From Megaustenia siamemsis (lineage: Eukaryota; Mollusca; Gastropoda; Stylommatophora; Ariophantidae), in NCBI GenBank assembly GCA_032433765.1, contig JAVIAB010000059.1, positions 54,742,603 to 54,806,602 on the forward strand: a stretch of 64,000 bases of DNA. Direction: 5' to 3'. A program made the position numbers and the translations under genes. Positions 46,195 through 56,302 of the stretch are shown here, piece by piece (the stretch's first letter is position 1; every line of letters starts with the position of its first letter). The notes beneath the pieces are model-generated. The model saw only the letters and a program-made list of their open reading frames with translations. It had not been told where the DNA came from and did no database searches.

Positions 46195-46372
46195 AGCTTC
46201 AGAATAAACAAACACTTGGAAAAAGCCAGATTAAGAGGAAGACCGAGAAAGAGATGGATAAAGGAAATACTAGAGTCACTAGGAGGAATAACATCAGAAG
46301 AGGCCAACAGAAGAGCACAGAATCGCAGATTGTATCTACCCTCGACGCCAACGGCATGGGAGGAAGGATAGA
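46195..46372 (+). mobile_element. LINE family C 3' end
   Basis: Translation (frame-shifted) contains RGRPRKRWIKEILESLGGIT and EEANRRAQNRRLYLPS, matching the C family at 28430-28570. Confidence 0.7.
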
Positions 46373-46628
46373 AAAGAAACCTTTATTGTTGACTGTTAAT
46401 TCTATGTATTTAAATTTGTCAACTTTTCTCATTCTTATCCATTTATTTTCTTTTTTTATACACTGTCACTAGGAGAAGAAGAATAAGAAGTTTTTGTTGT
46501 TCCTGTTGTGTTCCTAGGCACTTAGATAATACTGTTTTGAAGTTCTTATTTTTATTTCCTTTTCTTTTATCTTTGAAACATAAACACATCCACACAATTG
46601 TGCTATTGTCAGCACGCACACACTTTAC

Positions 46629-46764
46629 CTGGGGACCGCAGTTTTTGGCGAAGTACTGAGTGCACTCGGACAAAGATGTGGCGTTGACAGGGCACGTGGC
46701 GTTCTCGATCACAAAGTTTTTGTTCCCATCCCCGAATGTTCCGCTAACTCTCCTGCCTCCGTTC
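46629..46764 (-). CDS. SRCR-ZP gene, second half of SRCR domain 1 (first exon in window)
   Basis: A 136-bp exon between ctttaaaacag and CCCAG|GTAAAG, phase 2 to phase 0. It encodes NGGRRVSGTFGDGNKNFVIE, then NATCPVNATSLSEC and NCGPQ. This is the C-terminal half of an SRCR domain (G-X-F-G-X-G, I-X-N-X-X-C, S-L-X-X-C). It starts in phase 2, like the equivalent exon of domain 2 (27998-28197), as expected if the two-exon SRCR cassette was duplicated. The matching first-half exon is not between here and 49,860, so it must lie past the Polinton, outside the window. Confidence 0.85.
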
Positions 46765-46983
46765 CTGTTTTAAAGACACAAGTTTGTCACCAGATAAATA
46801 TTACACAAAGGAAATAAACGAGTATATCTGTGTCTTCCGTTGTTTGTTGAATGAAAAAAAAAACTAAAAGTCTCTCTCTCTCTCATACATACGATATATA
46901 TCTATATACATACATATATCTCGAGGCATTCATAAAATCCGAATTACCCCGAGGTCCTGGACACAAAAAGTACTAAGTTTAGT

Positions 46984-48200
46984 CATCATTCGGTGCCATC
47001 TTCGCATGGAAGGTTGGCTACCATGGAGCGCCATTCAGCTCTGTCTCTAGCTTTGATTGTGCAGGTTGTCATAGGCTGATTTGTCAAACTTTTGATGTTA
47101 CTCGTCGACGTTAGTCCTGGTCTGCCTCTGACTCTTTTACCATATATTTTCCCTTCCAATATTACTTTTAGTAGGCTGTTGTGTTGTAACATGCCCCAAC
47201 AATCTCATTTGTCTTGTTTGAATTATATTTAGTAGTTCTATTTTCATTTTTATTTGTTTTAATATTTCATCTCGCTAAGAGTGAAAATGAGTCACAAAAA
47301 ATGTTGGACATTATAGTGAAATAAAGCAAAAATAAACGAATCAGCCTTAATAGCAAAAAGGCAGAAGCAATGGTAACAATAAAGAAAAAGGCATCACCTC
47401 ATTGCAAAATAAAGGCAAGTGGAACAATATTAAAACACGTAACTGAATTTAAATATTTGGGAACTTTGTTAACTTCAGACGGAAGATGTACAAAATAGGT
47501 GAGATGCAGAATGGCTTAGGCAATAGCAGCTTTCCAAAAAATGAGAAGGATGCTGTGCAATCCATTTTTGACAATAGAAACAAGAAAAACAGTTCTTAAA
47601 TGTTATGTAGAGCCAGTCTTAACATATGGATGTGAATCATGGACAATAGGGCACCAGACACGAAAATCACTGGAGTCTGTAGAAATGTGATTTTACAGAA
47701 GAATGTTGAGAATACGATGGGCAGCTAAGAAGAGTAATGAAAACGTTCTGAAAGAGGCCAAAGCAAAAAGAGAGATAATTTCCAATATTAGGAAGAAACA
47801 ATCATCATTTTGTGGCCATTTAATGGGAAGAGTACAGCTGGAATATATAGTAACAACTGGAAAAATTGAAGGACGAAGAGATAGAGGGAAGCAAAGAGAA
47901 AAGATACCAGACAGCTTAAGAGAATGGCTTGGCAGAAGGTCAACAACAGAAGTGATAAATAGCTGTCGAGATAGAAAGTTGTGGAGAGACATGATCACCT
48001 ACGCCAGCAGACTTGGTACTTGATGATGACGAATACTTCATCGTTTGTTTTCTTTTCTTTCCATCCAATTATACCTATTCTTCTATATATCTACATTTCA
48101 AAGAATGCAATTTTCCGTTGTGTTTCCTTGTTTTGTTTTCTTGCGTTTAGTTACTATTCCAAGATAAACTGTCCATGTTTGACATCTGCTAGTGACATTT
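46984..48200 (-). mobile_element. LINE family A fragment, split by LINE B
   Basis: Reverse LINE A at 46984-47272 and again at about 48029-48200 (continuing FEMWIYRR-like block), interrupted by LINE B. Confidence 0.82.
47273..48028 (+). mobile_element. LINE family B nested in LINE A
   Basis: A 756-bp plus-strand B fragment. It has an RMLRIRWAAKKSNENVLKEA-like start region, FCGHLMGR, TTGKIEGRRDRGKQREK and SLREWLGRRSTTEVINSC blocks, and a tgatgatga tail. An 11-bp duplication with one mismatch, aatatttcatc (47262-47272) and aatacttcatc (48029-48039), flanks it. 106 codons are open at its 3' end. Confidence 0.88.
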
Positions 48201-48279
48201 TCATAATATCAGCTGTTTTCCCGCGCCATGTTAATCCAGAAAGTGCTCGGGCAGTCTCCATGACAGGAACAGAACAACG

Positions 48280-48537
48280 GCAGTAAAAGTAAAGTAAAGT
48301 AACCCCGGCACGCCAAGTGGCGTATAGGGAATATGGTGTTAGTGACCCTATATTTTACAGACCCTCGGCACATGATTTTTGGGATAATGTGGTCGGTATT
48401 ACGCCCGTGCCGCTTTACTTTCCCAGAAAAATAATTCGGTACCCATTTAAGGCTGGGTGAACCGGAAGCCATCGATTGTGATTGAACCCTACCTTTTGTC
48501 CTTTGTAGTCCAGTTCACTAACCCCTGAGCTATCACT
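48280..48537 (-). mobile_element. S1 SINE with 10-bp target-site duplication
   Basis: Reverse S1 copy bounded by cagaacaacg at 48270-48279 and 48538-48547. Box A and box B complements are near the right end. Confidence 0.9.
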
Positions 48538-48547
48538 CAGAACAACG

Positions 48548-49859
48548 TTCAAAAGAACAATGTATAGTCAGGAAATTTGTGGTGAAAGATTCAAACTGTT
48601 GACATTCATCGTCGACTGTTATCACTTACAGGAAGATAGTACTTACTTATACGACCGTTGTCGTCTTAGCTGCAATCAGTCACTCCTGACACCACTTCAC
48701 CGCTGCCTTAATTTGACTCTACATAATGTCTACTAGCCTAATAGCACTCGGACTTCATTAACTGGCCTCTGTCCCATTTTGACTCTCTTTTGTCTGCTGC
48801 CTCATTTTTTTATTTGTCTGCTGTCCTTATTTGACTTTTCGTTTGTCTGCTTCCCCATTTTGACTTTTTTCTGCTGCCTTACTTTATTGTTTATTTTTGT
48901 CTGAGATGTCACTCTCTTTTCGTTGGTGCTCAATTCTAATATCCCTCTCCTTTTTCTCCACAAGTGTGTGAGACGTCTCACTCTAATTATCACATGTTCG
49001 GGTATGACTCTCCTATTTCTCCCTTATCCCAGATTCGTCTATTTGTCTTCTGTCTTCCTCTCCTCTATTTGTCTCCTACTGGTACCAGAATTCTTTGCGT
49101 TACTTATGCCGTCTCTGTTTCCTTTATTTGTTGCCTCGTATTCCATAACCATAACTGTAATGTATGGTTATCTATTGTATGGTTATCTATTGTATGGTTA
49201 TCTAATGTATGGTTCTAATCTGATGTATTATCGAATTTTCTACAGTGATCCCTGGTCTCTAATATGTAGCATTAAGTGGCTAGCCCTATCGGAGGGACGA
49301 TAATGCGGAAACAACTGTCACAATCGTTCAGTTCATCCTCTTAATTTGCTCGTTTCATTAACTAACCCTGCCTGTATGCCGATGTTATGGTGTATTCAAG
49401 TTATTTATAAGAAGGTAGAGTTTACATTTGTGCTAGAAAATTAGATATAGCACACTAGAGATTATCTTTTTTTCTGATTTTTACCTGATGACTAAACGAA
49501 TGGTTAGTCTTATTCATCATCCGCCCTTAGAATGACGTTATGTGGGCGCATCTGAGTTGTGTTATGGTTTATTTGTGCTTTTCGGTCCAGCATATCCGAC
49601 TTAAACACAACATGTTTCGGTAACGGATTGCCTTCCATCTTCGATGCCTACTCGTTTGACCAGATTAGCGAATTCGGCTGTTAATAAAGGCACTGCGATA
49701 GGGTGGAGTAGGATCTTGATGGTTCTGGTTCACCGATCCTGGTGCAAGTCATCAGCTGTCAGTAGCTGACAGCTTCCAGCTATGCTGCTAATGCGAGTAG
49801 TATATATTCAGTGATAGGACCGTGGAAAGTTCTTCCATCTGCAGCCAAATCGCTGCAGC
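48548..49859. other. intronic interval left of the Polinton
   Basis: No exon found on either strand, although the missing SRCR half-exon was looked for. A short 15-bp repeat (tgtatggttatctat, about four copies) lies at 49156-49215. The stretch 49756-49774 forms a small hairpin (gctgtcag/ctgacagc). Confidence 0.55.
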
Positions 49860-49970
49860 CGGGTTGTTTTTTCTTATATAAATAGTCTACCTGCAGATGG
49901 AAGCACATTTTTTCCTTATATGAGAGTCTACCGTTTTTCCTTATATGAGAGTCTACCCGCCCATTTTTGT
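49832..49970. repeat. probable outer terminus of the Polinton: hairpin and short direct repeats
   Basis: cttccatctgcag (49832-49844) and its exact complement (49891-49903) form an inverted repeat. Three copies of ttttt(t/c)cttatat(ga/aa)gagtctacc-like sequence follow to about 49965, then a GC-rich gtgacctctcg/gtggcggtggtgg repeat to about 50106. Confidence 0.5.
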
Positions 49971-50116
49971 TCCGGTGACCTCTCGTGGCGGTGGTGGTGA
50001 CCTCCCGGTGACCTCTCGTTGACCTCTCGGGTGAGCGCTCGTGGTGACCTCCCGCGGCGGTGGTGAAGGGGTGGTGGTGAAGGGGTGGTGATGGGGCGGT
50101 GGTGGTATCATAAATC

Positions 50117-50215
50117 TATTATATTCTTTGTACTTTCAATGGTTCCGTAACTTTCATAAATCTATTCTTTCTTTATACTCTCAGGCAATAAAAAACAGTG
50201 ACAAGTTTATTTATT
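50117..50215. repeat. Polinton left terminal inverted repeat (inner 99 bp)
   Basis: Base-for-base complement of 63902-64000. The match stops at 50216 (t) opposite 63901. Confidence 0.97.
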
Positions 50216-50221
50216 TATTTA

Positions 50222-50641
50222 TTTATTGTTTTATTCGTATATATTGAACAATAGATAATACATGGTTTAGACAAAAATGTATTCTTTAACTAATGTATAT
50301 TATACACATATTTAATACATAGAAAACAAAGTAGTTTATTTACAAGCAGTAATACATGATTTAGACAAAAATGTATTCTTTAACTAATGTATATTATACT
50401 CATATTTAATATATAGAAAACAAAGTAGTTTATTTACAAGCAGTAATACATGATAGTGTTAAATGGATAAAGGGGAGGTGGTCACATCAGAATGGAAGTT
50501 TATTGTTTCATTCGTATATATTGAACAATCGATAACACATGGTTTTGACAAAAATGTATTCTTTAACTAATGTACATTATACTCGTATTTAATATATAGA
50601 AAACAAAGTAGTTTATTTACAAACAGTAATACATGATAGTG
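50222..50641. repeat. tandem duplications of the polymerase 3' end
   Basis: A block of about 110 bp (caaaaatgtattctttaact, aaacaaagtagtttatttac) occurs three times. The last codons of the polymerase frame (gttaaatggataaaggggag, 50642 onwards) are repeated at about 50458-50487, so a segment including the end of the gene was duplicated downstream of it. Confidence 0.88.
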
Positions 50642-53600
50642 TTAAATGGATAAAGGGGAGGTGGTCACGTTGTCAGAATGGACCTGTCGCTTGATGTAGA
50701 AATAGGAGAGTGAGTTCCGATGTTGTGTATATGTGTATACCGACCCCTTGTATGTTTTAAACCCTATGTTTTTACCACCCCCGGCTTGTTTTTTGGTTAG
50801 AACCTCTGTGAATGTATCCTTATCTAACTTATTGTGGCGTTTATTAAGACCCTTGGTGCTAACTTTAGCATAATCCCCAAAACAGTAATAGGTCTTGCTA
50901 CACAAGGAAATCATCCCATCCCCCGAATATTCCAACTTGAACAGACCAGGAGTCCGTTTGTCGTATAACTGTCTGGCCTTACAATCTGAACAGTCATACT
51001 TTACGCCCCTGTGTTGAATGAAATCGGCCCGATGGACTTCACAAGTCTCTGAAGGGAACCATTTGTCGTACTGTGAGAAAAACTCATCTACCTTATCGGT
51101 TTTAACGACCTCTTCTAACGATGACTCGCTGAGGGCCAAGTACAGGCTATCGGTATCCATCTCACAGAGTTGAAAGTTGGACCTATCTACAAACTTATCG
51201 AGGAAGTCATAATAAAATTCCAACATCCGCAATTTGGCGTACTGGTAGACGAAAAAACCAATCTGCGAAGGAAGATCCCACATGATACCTCTTTTGCCCA
51301 TCGATACCTCGTACAGGTCCTCACCAATAGATGTCATGTTTTTAAATCGTGGGTTATTTACCAACTTGGTTGTATCAGCCCCCTCTTTAACATAGGAGAC
51401 GTCCACGTGTTTCGCCATATTCGTCAAGGTCTTCCCGTAGGCCGAGTTTCCTAAGAGCTTCATCGTGTCGCTTACTATAGATTGACTTGGATCTAAATCA
51501 CCAGCCCGACGCGCCTCTGTGACCTTGTCCCCAAACTCCTTAAAGCAACTAATGGGTAGGTACTCTACCACCTGATAAATGTTTGTTACCTCTAGCTCAT
51601 GCTCTAAATACCACTTTAACAGTGGTGTGGCCAACAGAATCTTTGTTCCACTATAACTACCCACGAGAGTACGTCTGGGGGTACGTAATAGTTTGTTTTT
51701 GGTGGCGTACTCCCGCATAAAGGGACCGATATCATCTAGACCTACATCTACATTTTTAAAGATGGGGGTCATCTCACTAAAATACTCTTTTAACTTGTCG
51801 GGAACGTGAATATCACACTCGACGAGCCCAAAAAACGTCTCGTCTGAAACTGAATCTATAATGGCTTTATCAGTGATTGGTTTATATTTACCAAAAGATG
51901 GTTTAGAACCACGTAGGTTCTCATCTATAAAGATCTGAATAGCTGGCGTTGTTTTCTTTAACCGTTGCCACTCACACTCCCACATAACTACTACGCGAAC
52001 ACGGTCGAGGCTCTTTAAATAAGCCGTTATTTCACAGGTTTTCGCGTACAAATCAGCCAACTGTATATTATTCACCGGATTGACTTCTCGATCCCTGGTG
52101 ATGTCACAGTTTGGATGACCGTGAAAGAGACAGCCATGGAACTGATACACGGTCCTACTGGATTTATCCCACCCATCCACTCTAATCTTGCGCTCACCCA
52201 AAGCGATCTCGCGAGCATTAAACTGGGTTCTCAAATGAACCTGGTTTTGGTGGGCAATCCAAGTCAGATACTCTCTGCACTGACGCGTGTAGTAGTTCAT
52301 TTTAAGGGGTTTATACCCATCTTCAGCCTTACGTATGACCGTATAATCGGTGGGCATCTTTTGCATAAGTGCCCATAGATAAAGGGCGTTGGCATCATAG
52401 CCTTTAATGGATTTGACCACTTTTCCGCCCCTAATAAAGGTTTTATCCTTCTCGTGGTACCGATGAAAGATAATAGAGGGGCCTCCGACAATATTCTGTC
52501 TTATGGTATGATGCAAATCGGCTTCCTTTTTTGCAATCAGGGAAAAACCCACATCCCTGGAGAGAGTTTTAAATAGATACCTCAGAGTTATTCCGGGGAC
52601 CGAAATCGCATTCTTAAACATATCGATGTCTAATTTCCTATAAAACCAAAACTGTTGTGCTAAGGCCTCTAAGAAGGGGACTACATCTTTGTTGTTATAC
52701 CAAACTAAAAAGTCCCTAAGGGTCGTCATTTTATTGTCCTTCCAGACCTTTTGACACAGAGCATACTCCTCCTCGGAAATATTACAATTTTTTAGTTTCG
52801 AAAAGAACGCTTCGTATGGGGGTAACTCCCTCTCATTCAACTTATTTAAATCTGTTACGTACTCATAACAGAAAACACCCTTTGTCTCCTCTACTTTATA
52901 GGCTGCCAAGTACTTGCTATAACTAAACCCAGGGGCTAAATAATTTACTATATCTAAGAATTTTAGATTCTGTGTTGCAATACACATAAAGTTATTATTT
53001 CGTTTAACTATAAAATTTATTTCACCAAGTCGGTTTTCTTCTTCTTCTATCCGCTCCTCCTCAGCATCCTGTATCACACTTTCCTGCTCGTGCTCCTCAT
53101 CCTCTCCCTCGTCTTCCTGATCGCTATCCTCAATGTAGTTGTTACCCTTTCCAGCTATTTCAGGTACGAAGGCGGCAGCGAAGTAATGTATTAAATACGG
53201 CTTTATTAAATTTATGTCGTACTTGCCCGAGTTGAAACCTATCACTGGGAGCTGCTTCAAGTAAGCTTTTAGACGACCTCTTGGGTCAGATTTCTTCCGA
53301 TCACGCCTTTGCGCACATCCGGCCAGCTTTTCAAACAGTTCTCTGAAATCCTCTTTTAAAATTTTATACGCCTCCTTCGAGATAGATTTTAGATAATTAA
53401 TCATTTTATTTACTAATTTCTGAGGATCTCCCTCGCTGACAAAACAGACAGGATCTTCAAACCCAGGAACGTTAGACGCCACAGATACAGACAGAGGGAC
53501 ATGTTTTGCTAAAAAATGTGTACTAGCAGAGGTACCTTTGATGGTGGGCAAGTTGGTATTAACAAAATAACATTCCATATCAAAGGTGGCCCTAAAGGGA

Positions 53601-55012
53601 TACACGAAACCGCCGGGTACGTCAATACCCTCTTCCTCTATTACATCCCCAATAGTCTCGCTAGGTGTATAAATTCCACCTCTAAAATAATCTTTAGGTT
53701 TACCACCATTACATATTTTTTCATGGACATTCATATTGGGAAACCGATTCCATAATTTCCCACACTGTGGACAAGAGAAAGCACTAGCTGCTTTATTAAT
53801 ATTACTAATATACATGAAATGGTCCTTGTGAAACAAGACCCGCATAGTATCATCATGTGATCCCCTGCTTCGGAGTTTTGGACAGAGGACCTCTTCATCA
53901 TTGAATTCAAATACATCGATATTTATATTGAAACACTCTTCCAAGTGTGGTAGTTGTTGTAACGTCACACCTGGAAAAGTGTCAACGAAAAGAATGTCCC
54001 AGTGCAAGTGCCACTGACTCACGAGATGACGAGTGGTCAATTCTAGATTGTCGATATCGCTCCCTTTAAATAACGCCAAACAGCGGAAAAAACATAGGTT
54101 GTCATTATAAGAAATAGAACTATAGTTCTTTTTCTGCAAGGTGTAAATGTACTTGTTGTTAGTGATATATGATGGTAATTCCTCTAGACAACACCCAATG
54201 GGGAAGTCACGTATGTGGAATAAATAGAAACTAGTTGCTGGAATACTCTCCACCATCCACTTAGTATCGGGTCTGTTGATCATGGCAATGTCTACAGGGT
54301 TCTGTTCGTTTAGAGAATCAACGAAGCTGTTGAAATCTCCAAGATTATTGATTAATTGGGGAAATTCTAGAACAGCCGAGTTGTTGAGGGAAGAGTGGAA
54401 GAAACGTAGATCACCGGTGTCCCGGTGTCTAAGGATCAGGTGGTGACCATAGTTAATTTTGAATCTGGTTGTCTGACTGTCAAACATAGCTCTTAAAAGA
54501 GCAGACCAGTCTGTGATAAATGGACGTGCTGGTGAATGGAAAAATGTATATGTTGAAACTGTCTTGTTGATTGTAGCATGGGTGTTTATAGCTGCCCAGT
54601 TTTGCTCATATACAGCCCGTACGTCATCAGGCAGTATTGCTAATGGGTCATCGTCCTTGAATTTTTTACTTGGAGTTGAATGTTCTGCATCTATCTTTCG
54701 TTTGTTTGTTGTAGAAGAGTTCGATGGTGAAGTGGGTGATGTTATTTCAGTTGCTGATGATGTTATTGATGGTAAAGTGGGTGTTTTAGAAGGAGCCATT
54801 GATGAAGCTGGTGCTGTTGTAGAATGTTTTAGTCTTCTATGGCTGGCTAAAGAACTTCGACTCGTATACGTACGTTGACAAATGTCACACACGTGTCGTA
54901 TATGACGATGTACAGCGCGAGTGTGTTGCAACATATTTTTGTGCCATTTAAACATCTTTGGGCACAAGGGACATTGATATTCGCCTGAAGGTACTTTGTT
55001 GTTAGAAACCAT
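50642..55012 (-). CDS. POLB: Polinton protein-primed family B DNA polymerase, main exon
   Basis: Replicates the element. The frame is open for 1,466 codons from 55042, but the ATG at 55012 follows a perfect 3' splice site (ttattttttctacag), so translation of this exon begins at 55012, either as a start or joined to the exon at 55742-56179. Two C2H2 zinc fingers stand at about residues 24-73 (numbered from 55042) and a third Cys/His cluster at 424-444. The exonuclease region has FDME (487-490), FNSGKYD (603-609) and a later NNKD. The polymerase motifs are YDANALYLWAL (882-892), KLLGNSAYGKT (1195-1205) and the catalytic MDTDSLYL (1295-1302). An acidic insert of about 35 residues lies near 638-672. 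Length and motifs fit animal Polinton polymerases; all key residues are present. Confidence 0.95.
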   Translation of the reverse strand: MVSNNKVPSGEYQCPLCPKMFKWHKNMLQHTRAVHRHIRHVCDICQRTYTSRSSLASHRRLKHSTTAPASSMAPSKTPTLPSITSSATEITSPTSPSNSSTTNKRKIDAEHSTPSKKFKDDDPLAILPDDVRAVYEQNWAAINTHATINKTVSTYTFFHSPARPFITDWSALLRAMFDSQTTRFKINYGHHLILRHRDTGDLRFFHSSLNNSAVLEFPQLINNLGDFNSFVDSLNEQNPVDIAMINRPDTKWMVESIPATSFYLFHIRDFPIGCCLEELPSYITNNKYIYTLQKKNYSSISYNDNLCFFRCLALFKGSDIDNLELTTRHLVSQWHLHWDILFVDTFPGVTLQQLPHLEECFNINIDVFEFNDEEVLCPKLRSRGSHDDTMRVLFHKDHFMYISNINKAASAFSCPQCGKLWNRFPNMNVHEKICNGGKPKDYFRGGIYTPSETIGDVIEEEGIDVPGGFVYPFRATFDMECYFVNTNLPTIKGTSASTHFLAKHVPLSVSVASNVPGFEDPVCFVSEGDPQKLVNKMINYLKSISKEAYKILKEDFRELFEKLAGCAQRRDRKKSDPRGRLKAYLKQLPVIGFNSGKYDINLIKPYLIHYFAAAFVPEIAGKGNNYIEDSDQEDEGEDEEHEQESVIQDAEEERIEEEENRLGEINFIVKRNNNFMCIATQNLKFLDIVNYLAPGFSYSKYLAAYKVEETKGVFCYEYVTDLNKLNERELPPYEAFFSKLKNCNISEEEYALCQKVWKDNKMTTLRDFLVWYNNKDVVPFLEALAQQFWFYRKLDIDMFKNAISVPGITLRYLFKTLSRDVGFSLIAKKEADLHHTIRQNIVGGPSIIFHRYHEKDKTFIRGGKVVKSIKGYDANALYLWALMQKMPTDYTVIRKAEDGYKPLKMNYYTRQCREYLTWIAHQNQVHLRTQFNAREIALGERKIRVDGWDKSSRTVYQFHGCLFHGHPNCDITRDREVNPVNNIQLADLYAKTCEITAYLKSLDRVRVVVMWECEWQRLKKTTPAIQIFIDENLRGSKPSFGKYKPITDKAIIDSVSDETFFGLVECDIHVPDKLKEYFSEMTPIFKNVDVGLDDIGPFMREYATKNKLLRTPRRTLVGSYSGTKILLATPLLKWYLEHELEVTNIYQVVEYLPISCFKEFGDKVTEARRAGDLDPSQSIVSDTMKLLGNSAYGKTLTNMAKHVDVSYVKEGADTTKLVNNPRFKNMTSIGEDLYEVSMGKRGIMWDLPSQIGFFVYQYAKLRMLEFYYDFLDKFVDRSNFQLCEMDTDSLYLALSESSLEEVVKTDKVDEFFSQYDKWFPSETCEVHRADFIQHRGVKYDCSDCKARQLYDKRTPGLFKLEYSGDGMISLCSKTYYCFGDYAKVSTKGLNKRHNKLDKDTFTEVLTKKQAGGGKNIGFKTYKGSVYTYTQHRNSLSYFYIKRQVHSDNVTTSPLSI

Positions 55013-55741
55013 CTGTAGAAAAAATAAATAACCCTTTGTCAATGATACTTTACATACCTAGGTTTAAATATGTTAATAACATCGAATAGCAAGAGTTAAA
55101 ATACTTAGTTTAATCATCAAATAAACGAAGGAATTAATCAATACTTAGCATACCTACATTAAACACCTTGAATAACCTATTATCAATAACCCTTAACATA
55201 CTTTAAGAGAAAACAATCCAACTTATAACGCAAAATATAGTCTCAAGTATCTACACTGAATATAACCTATTATCGATAACCCTTAACATACTTTAATAGA
55301 AAACAAGCCAACTTATAACGCAAAATATAGTCTCAAGTATCTACACTGAATATAACCTATTATCGATAACCCTTAACATACTTTAATAGAAAACAAGCCA
55401 ACTTATAACGCAAAATATAGTCTCAAGTATCTACACTGAATATAACCTATTATCGATAACCCTTAACATACTTTAAGAGAAAACAATCCAACTTACAGTG
55501 CAAAACTCCGCTAGAATGAACAGTAACTTTCCTTGAAGCAACCAAACTTATGACACAAATTCTCACATGAGACTAGTTTAAATATATCCTGGTACAAGAT
55601 TTTAACCAATCAGCGAGTGCCTATGAAAACATCGACTGATATCTGGATTAACCAATCAGAGAAGAGTATTAGTATAGGAGGCGGGGCAAAGAAATGACTG
55701 ACAGCTAGATTAACCAATCAGAGAAGTGGGTGAATACTGAC
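55013..55741 (-). other. predicted 729-bp intron between polymerase exons
   Basis: It begins GTCAGT at 55741 and ends TTTTTTCTACAG at 55013, with phase 0 on both sides. It contains the 90-bp tandem repeat. Confidence 0.65.
55174..55500. repeat. 90-bp tandem repeat, 3.6 copies
   Basis: Units start aacctattatc at 55174, 55264, 55354 and 55444. They lie wholly inside the predicted polymerase intron. Confidence 0.96.
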
Positions 55742-56179
55742 CTCATTTCCCGGTTGACAGGCCGTCGACTCTGGTTCATCGGTGGGGTCGGCAAATAGGG
55801 GTGGTGGCGGTAAAATTTCATCATCCTCCGCGTTATATGTAGTGGCTGTGGGTTCAGTGGTGGGGTCAAGTAATGCGGGTGGTGAGTTAGTTGAACTGAC
55901 AGGGGAGGGTGGTGCAGAGTCAACTCCTTCCCAATTGATGTATTCCTTTATTCGTTGGGCTAAATGTTCTCCACACAAGAAGACTACATCCTCTTTCGTG
56001 AACTCATGATATAAAATATCATTTATTTGCGCGCTAAGGCGTTCCTCAAACTCTAGATGACACGAGTGAGGTAACGAGTTGTCATGTTTCACCTGACACC
56101 CTTTACAATAGTCATATGGTTGATTCTGTAGAATGCACAACACCTTGTCAAATAGGATGTAAGGTCTGATAGATGCCAT
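55742..56179 (-). CDS. Cys/His-motif protein, predicted 5' exon of the polymerase gene
   Basis: From the ATG at 56177-56179 this encodes 146 residues before a donor GAG|GTCAGT; unspliced it would continue to a stop at 55718. The N-terminal part has YCKGCQVKHDNSLPHSC, a C-X2-C...H...H-X-C arrangement likely to bind zinc, and small proteins with this signature are frequent beside Polinton polymerases. The rest is acidic and Pro/Ser/Thr-rich (DSAPPSPVSS, DEILPPPP). Just upstream of the ATG is another 3' splice site (ttttcttatattgcag, AG at 56191-56192), so the 5' leader is probably spliced in from elsewhere. Either a separate small protein or the N-terminus of the polymerase; the phase match favours the latter. 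Confidence 0.7.
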
Positions 56180-56302
56180 TTTACGGGAATCTGCAATATA
56201 AGAAAACCACATCACAAATATTTGGAAAGGGACAGAACATGTAGTACATGATAAAAAATACTTTAAATGTGATAATACTCAATCAAAGTGTCATTAGTGA
56301 CG

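Noticed and set aside
54513..54878. 121-codon plus-strand frame opposite the polymerase start
   Set aside because: Shadow of the Ser/Thr-rich region of the polymerase; no independent support.
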